Shown: positions 31,627-40,789 of the stretch, in pieces
Position numbering within the stretch: the first letter of the stretch is position 1
Layout: the number at the start of each line of letters is the position of its first letter
NCBI GenBank assembly: GCA_028288405.1
Contig: JAQBNS010000002.1
Location: 1 to 64,000, forward strand
DNA from: Chitinophagaceae bacterium
GTDB lineage: Bacteria; Bacteroidota; Bacteroidia; Cytophagales; Cytophagaceae
Reading direction: 5' to 3'
Length of the DNA stretch: 64,000 nt
Notes under the pieces: model-generated
The model's database searches: none
Told to the model about the DNA's origin: nothing
The model's input: the letters and a program-made list of their open reading frames with translations, nothing else
Made by a program: the position numbers and the translations under genes

Positions 31627-33924
31627 TTATTCTTTAATTAATTTCAATACCTGAGATCGCTTGTTACTCGTAACATTCATCAGGTATATTCCTTTTGGTA
31701 ATTCGGCTCCTACTTCTAATGAAGCGGTGTTAAGTGTATACTGCACCAGTTCTTGTCCCAGAAGATCTGTTAGTACAACGGATGCTCCCATGTCTTGCCT
31801 GGAAAACTGTATAGTAATGCTCTCTTCAAATGGATTGGGAAAGGCTATGATGTTTCCGGATTCTGAAAGCGAAATGGTTTGAATTTTAGAGTAGGTATAT
31901 TGTCCGTCTATATCCACTTGTTTGATTCTGTAGTAATACGTTTGTCCTTTTTTTACTTGTTGATCGGTATAAACGTAACGATGTAAGGCGATACTGTTTC
32001 CTGCACCTGCTTGAGAACCAATGGTAGAAAATTGCTCACCATCCAAAGAGCGTTCGATGTAGAATTCCTTGTTATTGGTTTCGGTTGCAGTGGCCCATTC
32101 GATGTTGACGGCGTCGTTTTTTTCTTCCAGAGAAAGTCCCAGAAACTGCACCGGTAGAGGAGCGCAAGTAGATGTCATTTTTTGTGCCAGTGCAAACATC
32201 AGGATAGCATCTGAAATACCGTCGATGGCTGTTTCGATGGTGGCATAATCGGTGTTTCGATGAAAAAAGACACCGGAAGCGATGCTGGCCGTAGGATTGA
32301 ACTGATCTTCCCAGGTGGGAGAATAACCAAACGCCAGGTCGTCGTGTGTTTCTTTGTCACAAGGTCCTTGTACAATTTCTCCGATCGGCCATTTGGCGGG
32401 TTGTAGTTTATAATACTGAGAATAGCTTGTGGTGATGGCAAAAGGCAAAGTAGCTGTCGGTTCACAGATCATGGCCATGCCCCAGTTGTTTTGTCCGAAG
32501 GTATAATCCATCACATCCCAATACATATTGTTGTATTGATTATCTGCCGGATTGTTTTGCAGGTAATAGAGTGCTGCTGCATTGGCTACCGAGATCTCCG
32601 AATATAAAGTCCCCCAGGTAAAGTCATGAGGCAATCTCCAAATGTTCCCTGCTCTTGCTGCGTTGGCTTTGAAGTCCGTCAAGTCTGCTGTTAAGTTATT
32701 GGCGCAAGTGGTGTTTTGACTATACAGTCTCCAGTTATTAAACATTTCAGTATCGCCCCATGAAGCCCATCCACCGGGGCCTTGTGCATTGGCATAGTTA
32801 ATGGCTTTGGTCAGGTAAGCAGCTGTGCCAGTGAGTTTCCATAACTCATAGGCAGCCAATGCCATGTTGTCGTTGTGGCTGGCATCCGCATAAAAAACTT
32901 CTCCGCCACCTTCCCACCAGGCATCGGCTACGAATGCGGCTTCCGCTCGGGTGAAGATCAGAATGGCCTGATTTTGATAACGGGTTCCGTCGGTTGTGTT
33001 GCCTAAGACATTGAATGTGTTGGCTCCTAGTGCCAAAGCAGCAACCGTCAACCCCATCTGTGTTCTGGACAAAGCGGAGTAGCATTGTCTCTGTCCATTC
33101 AACGCATCGTTCTCGGGAAGTCTGTCGCCTTCGTTGTGGTCGTCTGCACTGCCAACCTGAATAACAAATTCTCCGGTGCGACCGGCAGGCATGGTTTTCA
33201 TCAGGTACTCTAAGCCGAAGTGCGCTTCGTCCACTATATCCACATAGGAAGTGATGGAGTAATTCTTTTTCTGAAAAATACCAGGATTGACCTCATAGGC
33301 CCGCAATAAATTATAACAGGAGTAAGCAATGGTTTCTGTAAACTTTAAGTAATCTCCCGCATCGTACCAACCGCCTTGCATATCAATATCCGCTACTGCA
33401 GCGTGAGACCAGTTGGCATCGTCGTTGTTGGTTCCGGCTCTGTGGTAGACATCGCAAGAGGCGTCACCGGTATGGGATATGGCATGATCCAGGCAATCAC
33501 TTGTTCCGCTTCTGTGTACTTTGAAATAGCGGATCGCACGATCGAGAAAATATTCGTAAGGGTTGTTATTGATTTTGAGAGTGACAGTCGTTGCTCCCGT
33601 CATGACGAAGGTATAATTGCCGACAGTATTCAACGATGAAAAATCCACGGCATAACTATAAGGCTTAGCCGTCCAATCGTTTTGTGCGGTAGTAAGACTG
33701 GTTCCTAATGTTCCCGACAAAACGGATGTGCCTCCACTGTTTTTAATGTCCCAGGCTCTGCCTGCAATGCTGGTGTTGGAGGTTACGATCAGCCGTTTAA
33801 AGGGTCGGCAGGATTCGTAACCGGCTTGGTTGTATCTTGTAAAGACGGTTTGAGCAAATAAATTTTCACTATAGAGTATAGATAAAGTCCATAGCAATAA
33901 ACTGTAGATAAAGGTCCTTCTCAT
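31627..33924 (-). CDS. Glycoside hydrolase family 9 (endoglucanase-like) with T9SS C-terminal sorting domain
   Basis: Cellulase Ig-like N-terminus (YNQAGYESCRPFKRLIV), GGWYDAGDYLKFTE, DNMALAAYELWKLTG, C-terminal FPNPFEESITIQFS ... LPKGIYLMNVTSNKRSQVLKLIKE. Confidence 0.92.
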   Translation of the reverse strand: MRRTFIYSLLLWTLSILYSENLFAQTVFTRYNQAGYESCRPFKRLIVTSNTSIAGRAWDIKNSGGTSVLSGTLGTSLTTAQNDWTAKPYSYAVDFSSLNTVGNYTFVMTGATTVTLKINNNPYEYFLDRAIRYFKVHRSGTSDCLDHAISHTGDASCDVYHRAGTNNDDANWSHAAVADIDMQGGWYDAGDYLKFTETIAYSCYNLLRAYEVNPGIFQKKNYSITSYVDIVDEAHFGLEYLMKTMPAGRTGEFVIQVGSADDHNEGDRLPENDALNGQRQCYSALSRTQMGLTVAALALGANTFNVLGNTTDGTRYQNQAILIFTRAEAAFVADAWWEGGGEVFYADASHNDNMALAAYELWKLTGTAAYLTKAINYANAQGPGGWASWGDTEMFNNWRLYSQNTTCANNLTADLTDFKANAARAGNIWRLPHDFTWGTLYSEISVANAAALYYLQNNPADNQYNNMYWDVMDYTFGQNNWGMAMICEPTATLPFAITTSYSQYYKLQPAKWPIGEIVQGPCDKETHDDLAFGYSPTWEDQFNPTASIASGVFFHRNTDYATIETAIDGISDAILMFALAQKMTSTCAPLPVQFLGLSLEEKNDAVNIEWATATETNNKEFYIERSLDGEQFSTIGSQAGAGNSIALHRYVYTDQQVKKGQTYYYRIKQVDIDGQYTYSKIQTISLSESGNIIAFPNPFEESITIQFSRQDMGASVVLTDLLGQELVQYTLNTASLEVGAELPKGIYLMNVTSNKRSQVLKLIKE

Positions 33925-34163
33925 GATGGGTTGAATGGGCATTAATGGCGATCACAAGTTGCCGCTTAATTCGTTTCCTATCAATAAGACAAATGGTAGG
34001 ACAAATGTAAACAGGTTATAACGTCTAAAAAACGGAGAGTTGGTCCTAGATATGTCCTGAAAAAAATGGGCTAGATTGACTGGAAAATGAGATAAGAAAT
34101 GATAATGAGCAATCTGCCTAGACACAAGCGAAACTTTAGCGTCGCTTAAACAGTGTTTCCTAG

Positions 34164-34200
34164 CCTGTCGCAAGTCTTAGCGAAGCGAGACTTGTGACTT
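34164..34200. repeat. Left arm of 37-bp inverted repeat flanking REP-associated transposase
   Basis: cctgtcgcaagtcttagcgaagcgagacttgtgactt is the exact reverse complement of 34871-34907. Confidence 0.95.
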
Positions 34201-34240
34201 CTTTATGAATTTGGAAGTCTCCGGACTTCCAAAAGGTTCG

Positions 34241-34785
34241 TTAATCAGCTAAGCGCAATAAACCAAAACCATTTGCATAATCTCTCGCGCTGCTATACAG
34301 ATAAAATTCTGGTTGATCCACAATTCCTTCGACTACTGGATTCATATGGATATAATTAATTTTCTGATAAAAGATTTCCATAGTCAACATTTCTACTGGA
34401 TGATTGTCCTGACGCCAAAATTGATAATGCTTATTATTACTGTTTTTTACACCATTAGATTTAAATAACCACATCATCCAATTTTTCCGACTCTCTTGTT
34501 CATTAGATTCTACCATTTTCACAATGCGACTACTCGTATATTTTTTAAATCTCTTAATGTATTGGATAGATGAGATTTTTCTTCGGCTCTTATCATTAGA
34601 TGGACATGATTCGTCATTATACACCAAGCAAATATTTCTAGACCTTTGTTGTCCTGGCAATATTTGATACTATCTAATAACTCATCCTTGTAAATTTTAC
34701 AACTAAAAACGTCAATCCATTCTACCACTGCAAATGTTATGAAATAGATACCATCCGGATTTTGAATCTTCCAGGCTTTGCTCAT
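34241..34785 (-). pseudogene. REP-associated tyrosine transposase (RAYT, Y1_Tnp/HUH-like), split in two frames
   Basis: First frame MSKAWKIQNPDGIYFITFAVVEWIDVF ... WCIMTNHVHLMIRAEE; continues in the -1 frame as RFKKYTSSRIVKMVE ... INYIHMNPVVEGIVDQPEFYLYSSARDYA. Broken at the A6 run 34541-34546. Confidence 0.85.
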
Positions 34786-34870
34786 TTTAAAAAGTAGTTT
34801 AAAAAATAGTGTACTTAATTATTGCCTCTTCGCTTTCAAGATCGCAAGTCTGAAGACTTGTTTTTATTAA

Positions 34871-34907
34871 AAGTCACAAGTCTCGCTTCGCTAAGACTTG
34901 CGACAGG
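34871..34907. repeat. Right arm of 37-bp inverted repeat flanking REP-associated transposase
   Basis: aagtcacaagtctcgcttcgctaagacttgcgacagg, exact reverse complement of 34164-34200. Confidence 0.95.
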
Positions 34908-35011
34908 TGTGTTTTCAGTTGTAGCTAACAATTATACAGCTATAAAAACTTTGTTGGCACCAGTTAAAACTGGCACCAACGGGCTACAACACGCTGTTAG
35001 GTGTATTCATT

Positions 35012-35641
35012 TTAATTAATTCCAAGGTCATAAACAAAACCACTTTCCCAAAATATTTCCTCAATTGGATTCATGCATTGGTAGTGAGTTATACCCATAA
35101 TTGCTATTGTGATTTCAAAAAGACTAGTTATTCTATCAAAATCAACTATTTTTTCATAATTCAATCCTCCTACGCATTCAATTAATCTGTTAAAATCGTT
35201 ATCTAAAAACGGAGTCTTAGGCTGGAAAATTTTTAAACCTAAAATTGTTCTGTCTCTATTTAGATCTTCTTTGAAATCATTTTTGTTTAATTCAGGAAGC
35301 TTTAAATCGAGCGACTTTTCAAAATCGAGCCAGATGGTTTTAAGATTACTTTTAGGGAAAATTTCATTCATTCGTTGTTCTGAAAATATTTGTTCTGATA
35401 TTCTAAGATCTTTAATTGACACTTTAATCTTATCGAATATATTTTCTTTGATTTGATTTTCGGGATAATGAATCTTCAAGTTATTGTAAAACCAAGTTGC
35501 CATGTCCCCAACAGTAATAACTTTTTCAGCATCTTTATCAGGTATGCTAATCTTGAATTTTTCTTCAAAAGTCATTAAAAGTTCGACGCTATCTAACCCC
35601 ATTTTTTCTTCTATATGATTACACCTAACAATGAAATACAT
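35012..35641 (-). CDS. Acyl-carrier-protein-like N-terminus fused to an uncharacterized C-terminal region
   Basis: EEKMGLDSVELLMTFEEKFKISIPDKDAEKVITVGDMATWFYNNL resembles an ACP with the DS phosphopantetheine motif; start inferred at M27 of the track ORF. Confidence 0.65.
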   Translation of the reverse strand: MYFIVRCNHIEEKMGLDSVELLMTFEEKFKISIPDKDAEKVITVGDMATWFYNNLKIHYPENQIKENIFDKIKVSIKDLRISEQIFSEQRMNEIFPKSNLKTIWLDFEKSLDLKLPELNKNDFKEDLNRDRTILGLKIFQPKTPFLDNDFNRLIECVGGLNYEKIVDFDRITSLFEITIAIMGITHYQCMNPIEEIFWESGFVYDLGIN

Positions 35642-35652
35642 GCTATAAAAAC

Positions 35653-36060
35653 TCAATCTAAAAACCTCGCCCGCTCTTCCACCGTCGGTATCCGGCAAGA
35701 TTCCTTCTTTCCAAACCATTTGTAGCGGCTCGTGGCCATGATGTTGTAGAAGATGTCACGTATAAACGGAGGAATAATTCGAAAGAATGCAGTTAAGGTC
35801 CACCAGCCACCCATGTCCCAGAGTAAGTTTAAGATGGCTCTGGTTTTGTAAGAGATTTTCCCACTAGAATAATAAACCATACTACTCAACGAAGAAGCTT
35901 CACCAGGTGGTAATAATTCTGCTGCTGTCGTTCCTTGCAGCGGAGCGAAAAGTAATGCCTTGCGTTTGTCATGGCGCATTAAAAAATCAATGGCACGGTT
36001 GCACAACCCGCAGACGCCGTCGAAGAAGACAATGTTTTGGTTTTTGTGATCTATGCTCAT
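35653..36060 (-). CDS. DCC-family thiol-disulfide oxidoreductase (DUF393-like)
   Basis: IVFFDGVCGLCNRAIDFLMRHDKRKALLFAPLQG. Confidence 0.92.
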   Translation of the reverse strand: MSIDHKNQNIVFFDGVCGLCNRAIDFLMRHDKRKALLFAPLQGTTAAELLPPGEASSLSSMVYYSSGKISYKTRAILNLLWDMGGWWTLTAFFRIIPPFIRDIFYNIMATSRYKWFGKKESCRIPTVEERARFLD

Positions 36061-36064
36061 AGAC

Positions 36065-36526
36065 TTATTTTTTAGTGCCGAATAGCTTTTCTATTTTTTC
36101 TGTCCGGTAATCAAATATACGATTCAGTTTGTTTTTTACAAGAGGATGTACCAAATCTCCAAAGAGTCCAAAAGGAAGGGTATACGTCACAATATCGTGC
36201 ATGATAATGCCATCCGGTGTTTCTGTGAAATGGTGCTGGTGATGCCACATCTTGTACGGTCCCACACGTTGTTCGTCTACAAAATAATGGGGTGCCTGTA
36301 CGTGTGTGATTTCCGTTACCCAGGTCATCGGAATATTGAACAGTGGCTTTACAATGTATTGGATCAATAAACCCGGATACATTTTTTTTGGCGTTTCGCC
36401 TACGATGTCAAAACCCATTTCTTCCGGAGTAATGAGTTTCAGATTTTGCGGACTGCAGAAGAAAGCCCAGGCTTCCTCAAGCGTACAGTGTAATACGTAT
36501 TTCTTTTCAAAGGAATAAACACTCAT
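36065..36526 (-). CDS. SRPBCC-family ligand-binding protein
   Basis: EEAWAFFCSPQNLKLITPEEMGFDIV, MWHHQHHFTETPDGIIMHDIVTYTLPFG. Confidence 0.85.
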   Translation of the reverse strand: MSVYSFEKKYVLHCTLEEAWAFFCSPQNLKLITPEEMGFDIVGETPKKMYPGLLIQYIVKPLFNIPMTWVTEITHVQAPHYFVDEQRVGPYKMWHHQHHFTETPDGIIMHDIVTYTLPFGLFGDLVHPLVKNKLNRIFDYRTEKIEKLFGTKK

Positions 36527-37824
36527 GATAAGGCTTTTTTATAAGTAGCAATGGCGCGGTTTCTCGCGAAGACATGTTCTACGATGGGTTTCGCATACTG
36601 AGGTGTTCCGAACTCGGGCACCCATTTTTTTATATACACTTGTTTCGGATCGAATCGCTCGGCTTGCAGCAAAGGATTGAACACACGAAAGTAGGGAGCA
36701 GCATCACAACCGCATCCCGCGGCCCATTGCCAGCCGCCAACGTTGGAAGCGAGTTCGTAGTCCAATAATTTTTCTGCAAAATAAGCTTCTCCCCAGCGCC
36801 AGTCGATGAGCAAATGTTTGCTGAGAAAACTCGCCACAATCATGCGCACGCGGTTGTGCATGAAACCTGTGGCGTTGAGTTCCCGCATCCCTGCATCTAC
36901 AATGGGATAACCGGTTTCACCTTTGCACCACTTGTCAAATAGTTGTTCATCGTTTTGCCAGACGATGGTATCGTATTTTGTTTTGAAAGAGTTTTTGGCC
37001 GAATGCGGAAAATGAAAAATAATCATCTGGTAAAATTCCCGCCAGATTAATTCATTGACGAATATACTATTGAGTTGCATAGCATGTTTCATTTTTTGAC
37101 GGATGCTGATGGTGCCGAAACGAAAGTGAATACCTAAATGAGAAGTACCGTGAATAGCCGGATAGTCTCGTTGCTTGTCGTATTGCTTGATGAGACCAAT
37201 GGAAACTTTCGGTGAAGGTAAAGCAATAGAAGATTCTGTAAAGCCAATCTTTTTTAAGGAAGGCAACGGCAACGGATGCTGTTTCAACAAATGCTGTAAG
37301 TATTTCTCTGAAGGGAAAGAAGAAATTTCCTTCTCTGCATACTTTGCCTTCCAGGCCCGCATGTAAGGCGTGTAAATAGTATAGGGTGTTCCGTCTTTTT
37401 TTACGACTTCGTATTTCTCAAATACGACATGGTCCTTATAAGAATGGAAGGAGATATTATTTTTATTCAACAGATCATGCACCGATTGGTCGCGTTGCAA
37501 CGCATAAGGCTCGTAATCGTTGTTGGTATAGACCGATTGGATGCGGTATTTTTTGATCAGCTTTTCAAAAACGTCCAAGGGTTTACCTATTTCTACCAGC
37601 AGAGAACCACCGTGTTTTTCATAAACTGCTTTGAGTTGTTCGATGTATTGATAAATGAAGGTTAAGCGGGCGTCTGATTTATCTTCGAGTTTGTCGAGGA
37701 TGCCGGTGTCAAATATAAAAAGTGGTTGTACTGCTTGAGGAGATTGCAACGCGTGGAACAGACCGGTGTTGTCTTGTACACGCAGGTCCCGGCGATGCCA
37801 GAAAATAGAAATCTCAGTGTTCAT
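36523..37824 (-). CDS. phrB: Deoxyribodipyrimidine photolyase / cryptochrome family
   Basis: ISIFWHRRDLRVQDNTGLFHAL, ELIWREFYQMI, WCKGETGYPIVDAGMRELNATGFMHNRVRMIVASFLSKHLLIDWRWGEAYF. Track ORF starts at 37842. Confidence 0.95.
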   Translation of the reverse strand: MNTEISIFWHRRDLRVQDNTGLFHALQSPQAVQPLFIFDTGILDKLEDKSDARLTFIYQYIEQLKAVYEKHGGSLLVEIGKPLDVFEKLIKKYRIQSVYTNNDYEPYALQRDQSVHDLLNKNNISFHSYKDHVVFEKYEVVKKDGTPYTIYTPYMRAWKAKYAEKEISSFPSEKYLQHLLKQHPLPLPSLKKIGFTESSIALPSPKVSIGLIKQYDKQRDYPAIHGTSHLGIHFRFGTISIRQKMKHAMQLNSIFVNELIWREFYQMIIFHFPHSAKNSFKTKYDTIVWQNDEQLFDKWCKGETGYPIVDAGMRELNATGFMHNRVRMIVASFLSKHLLIDWRWGEAYFAEKLLDYELASNVGGWQWAAGCGCDAAPYFRVFNPLLQAERFDPKQVYIKKWVPEFGTPQYAKPIVEHVFARNRAIATYKKALS

Positions 37825-38335
37825 TTTTTTTATAGTGTTCAATCACCTGATCAAGGCAAATGGCAAACCAAACGGTGTAGTGTGAAGGATGTTTTTTAAC
37901 ATCGTGTTGCACTTCTTTTAAATCGACCCATTTAAAGGCGGCTACTTCTTCCGGATTTAATAACGGGGTTTCATTATTGATACCGATGTAAACGTGATCG
38001 TATTCATGTTCTGTCAATCCCTGATCTAAGGCTACTTTATAGATGAAAGAGAAGGCATGAAGCAAGGCAGGTTCAATGCCCATTTCTTCTTTGCATCTTC
38101 TGTGTGCAGCGTCCAGTGTTTCTTCTCCCGGTCTGGGATGAGAACAACAGGTGTTGGTCCAGAGTAAAGGAGAGTGGTACTTGCTTGCTGCTCGTTGTTG
38201 GATCAGGAGTTGTCCGGCATTGTTAAAGACAAACACGGAGAACGCTCTATGCAACAAGCCCTGGCGGTGTGCGGTCATTTTTTCTTCTACCCCTTTTTCT
38301 TGGTCCAATTCGTCAACCAGTATTACTTGTTCCAT
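37814..38335 (-). CDS. idi: Isopentenyl-diphosphate delta-isomerase
   Basis: Nudix/IPP isomerase motifs LLIQQRAASKYHSPLLWTNTCCSHPRPGE, AAHRRCKEEMGI, EYDHVYIG. Confidence 0.95.
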   Translation of the reverse strand: MEQVILVDELDQEKGVEEKMTAHRQGLLHRAFSVFVFNNAGQLLIQQRAASKYHSPLLWTNTCCSHPRPGEETLDAAHRRCKEEMGIEPALLHAFSFIYKVALDQGLTEHEYDHVYIGINNETPLLNPEEVAAFKWVDLKEVQHDVKKHPSHYTVWFAICLDQVIEHYKKNEH

Positions 38336-38374
38336 TCCTCAATGTCACCAATTCAGGCAACGATCGCAAATTTT

Positions 38375-38881
38375 TTAAAGGACGTAAGCGCTTAATTGTG
38401 CACTCAATAAACTCCTCGCGGTGAAGATTCTACTTTTCACAGTACCTACCGGCAGATGCAACTGCTCCGCAATTTCCTGGTACTTATAGCCGGCGAAATG
38501 TAGTTGAAAAGGTTCTTTGTATTTATGATCCAGTTGCTCTACGGTTTGTTTGATTTCTTTGTGCAAGGTCAAGTGATCGGAAGGATAGTCAGAAACATAA
38601 CGGCTATTGTTCAGGTACATTTGGTTTTCCGTTGCGTCGGTCATCACCAATCTTTTTTGCTTTCTTCTGTATTGATTGATGAAGGTGTTCTTCATAATGG
38701 TATGCATCCAGGCTCCGAAATTGGTGCCTTCTGAAAATTTGCTTCTGTACCTCAATGCTTTCAGCATTGTTTCTTGTACCAGATCTTGCGCATCGTCCAG
38801 ATTAGTGGTCAGTTTTAATGCGTAGAGTTTGAGTTTTTGTTCGTATTGCTGAAGCAGGTAACTGTATTCTAGTGTTGTCAT
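38375..38881 (-). CDS. ECF-type RNA polymerase sigma factor
   Basis: DAQDLVQETMLKALRYRSKF, AWMHTIMKNTFINQYRR, YKYQEIAEQLHLPVGTVKSRIFTARSLL. Confidence 0.93.
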   Translation of the reverse strand: MTTLEYSYLLQQYEQKLKLYALKLTTNLDDAQDLVQETMLKALRYRSKFSEGTNFGAWMHTIMKNTFINQYRRKQKRLVMTDATENQMYLNNSRYVSDYPSDHLTLHKEIKQTVEQLDHKYKEPFQLHFAGYKYQEIAEQLHLPVGTVKSRIFTARSLLSAQLSAYVL

Positions 38882-38886
38882 GAGTA

Positions 38887-38922
38887 TTTTGTTTAACAAA
38901 ATATTATAATTGTTAAACAAAA
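38887..38922. promoter_or_regulatory. Candidate operator: 12-bp perfect inverted repeat upstream of the sigma-factor gene
   Basis: ttttgtttaaca (38887-38898) / tgttaaacaaaa (38911-38922), starting 6 bp upstream of the ATG at 38881. Confidence 0.55.
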
Positions 38923-39048
38923 TGAGATAAAAGACACGGAAAGTCAATGATTAAAGTCATTTTGTTTCATCATTTGTTAAAAAATATCGGAACTATCAAG
39001 TAATTGGTTTATGTATTTTATAGAGCCTAGTTTCCTAGGCTCTATGTA

Positions 39049-39585
39049 TTAGTCTTTTAAGTTGTAATAGGCTTTCACCTCTTCATAATTATTGTAATCA
39101 ACGCCGCTGTTTCTTGCAATAGGAGTTCCTGCCGTTCCTTTGATTACAACAGAATAGAAAGCGTAAGTTCCTTCGGCTTCGGTTGGAAATCCTACGGTGT
39201 TATCTGACTTCACTAAATCCACCCACACGTTTCCATAAACATCTACCTCTGGAAACAACCTGGCATTTCCGAAATCCAAGGGCAACGGGGTGTAAGTAGG
39301 ATTCCCTGCGTTAGCCGAATACCTAACATAGGTTATCACAAGATCATTTGCTCCAATCACTGGAATTCCAGCGTACAGAACTCTGGTAGCAGTAGAGCTG
39401 AAAGTAAGTGTATACGAATACTTTACAGCACTCGGGCTAGAAGCCCCTGTGTTTCCTGTGGCGCCAGTATTTCCAGTGGCACCTGTTGATCCTGTAGGCC
39501 CTGGCGCACCGTCTTTGCCAGCACAACCAATTAATAAAGCTCCTGCCACAAGCAAGAGGAATGAGATTTTGAAAATTTTGTTCAT
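39049..39585 (-). CDS. Lipoprotein with short collagen-like Gly-X-Y region (transposon passenger)
   Basis: MNKIFKISFLLLVAGALLIGCAGKDGAPGPTGSTGATGNTGATGNTGAS; lies inside the TIRs. Confidence 0.8.
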   Translation of the reverse strand: MNKIFKISFLLLVAGALLIGCAGKDGAPGPTGSTGATGNTGATGNTGASSPSAVKYSYTLTFSSTATRVLYAGIPVIGANDLVITYVRYSANAGNPTYTPLPLDFGNARLFPEVDVYGNVWVDLVKSDNTVGFPTEAEGTYAFYSVVIKGTAGTPIARNSGVDYNNYEEVKAYYNLKD

Positions 39586-39811
39586 AGTACTAAAAGTTTG
39601 TCGCTTTAGTACCAAAGGCGGTTAGTTAAAAAATGCGTGGTACTCAGCCCGTTTGTACAAGTGGCACCTGAGAGAGCCATTAACAACAGAACGAACCAAG
39701 CCCACGCATGACCGTGAGCAGTTCAATTCTCTGTTGGTGAAATTTCTCAGGTTTCCTTGTACAGAATTGACTACGCAAATGATTTATGGTATCCTTTACC
39801 GTATTTTAAAA

Positions 39812-40789
39812 CTAAATCCTTTTGAACAGATTTTCAAGCATTTCATAAAACATTGCGTCGTTGTCTTTTCGGTTATTGTACTTGTAAACGAACTCTGCAA
39901 CGTAATTAGGAAGCATTTTAGCACTCACGCTGTGATATTGACCCATAATACCTCTTTCTATAATCGCCCAGAAAGATTCAATCGTATTGCTATTAACTCC
40001 CTTGTAACTATAGAATCTATTGTGATCAACCTTGATATGATCAATAATTTTCTTCATTGACTTGTAGCCACTGTAGCTGTCGGTTACAAGCAAACTATTA
40101 GCTTCGTCAACATGCTTTTTAACCATTGTTTTTAAATTCTCATAGGTGAGGACATTCATCACCTGAGCCACTACGTCGCCATTTCGTTGCACTATCCCAA
40201 CAACAGGAATATTATCTGTGGCTCTTCCGTATAGAACAGCTTTGGTAGTTTTTGCCCTGTTCTTTCCCTTTGGCTTAAAGTCAAAGCCGTTATTGTTTGC
40301 TTCTTTTATTTGAGCATCCAAATGCTCTCTTTGCATAGGCTTGAAAGATGAATCACTCTGTCTTCTGGGCCTACCTCCAATGTAAGTCTCATCCATTTCC
40401 ACGATACCTTCCAATGGCTCTATTTCCTTGTTTTCGATCATCATAAGCTCTCTTAGTTTGTGATACATTGAGAAAGCAGTCGGATAGCTGATATCAAGAT
40501 TCCTTTGTAATTGAAGAGCGGAAAGGCCTTTCTTAGCATCAGTTATTATTGAAATCGCATAAAACCACGTTTTTAAAGGGAGCCTAGTGTTGTGAATATT
40601 GGTGTTAACCGTAACCGAAGTGCTACGGTTGCATGTCGTGCATTTATGCCTGTGATCGGATCTCCTTTTGGAAAGCTTTGTAGAGTCGCAATAGGCACAT
40701 CTTACTGAATTGCCAAATCGCAACCGTTCTGCATATTCTATACAGGACAGTTCGTCAGGGAATTTTGAAGATATTTCGATGATGTTCAT
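39812..40789 (-). CDS. IS1595-family (ISXO2-like DDE) transposase
   Basis: N-terminal zinc ribbon CAYCDST ... CTTC; EMDETYIGGRPRR, LLVTDSYSGYKSM, NTIESFWAIIERGIMGQYHSVS. Confidence 0.92.
   Translation of the reverse strand: MNIIEISSKFPDELSCIEYAERLRFGNSVRCAYCDSTKLSKRRSDHRHKCTTCNRSTSVTVNTNIHNTRLPLKTWFYAISIITDAKKGLSALQLQRNLDISYPTAFSMYHKLRELMMIENKEIEPLEGIVEMDETYIGGRPRRQSDSSFKPMQREHLDAQIKEANNNGFDFKPKGKNRAKTTKAVLYGRATDNIPVVGIVQRNGDVVAQVMNVLTYENLKTMVKKHVDEANSLLVTDSYSGYKSMKKIIDHIKVDHNRFYSYKGVNSNTIESFWAIIERGIMGQYHSVSAKMLPNYVAEFVYKYNNRKDNDAMFYEMLENLFKRI

Noticed and set aside
34822-35019. 65-aa plus-strand ORF beside the RAYT
   Set aside because: Consists largely of the flanking inverted repeat and hairpins; no coding evidence.
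39653-40060. 135-aa plus-strand ORF overlapping the IS1595 transposase
   Set aside because: Mostly antisense to the conserved transposase C-terminus; no domain.
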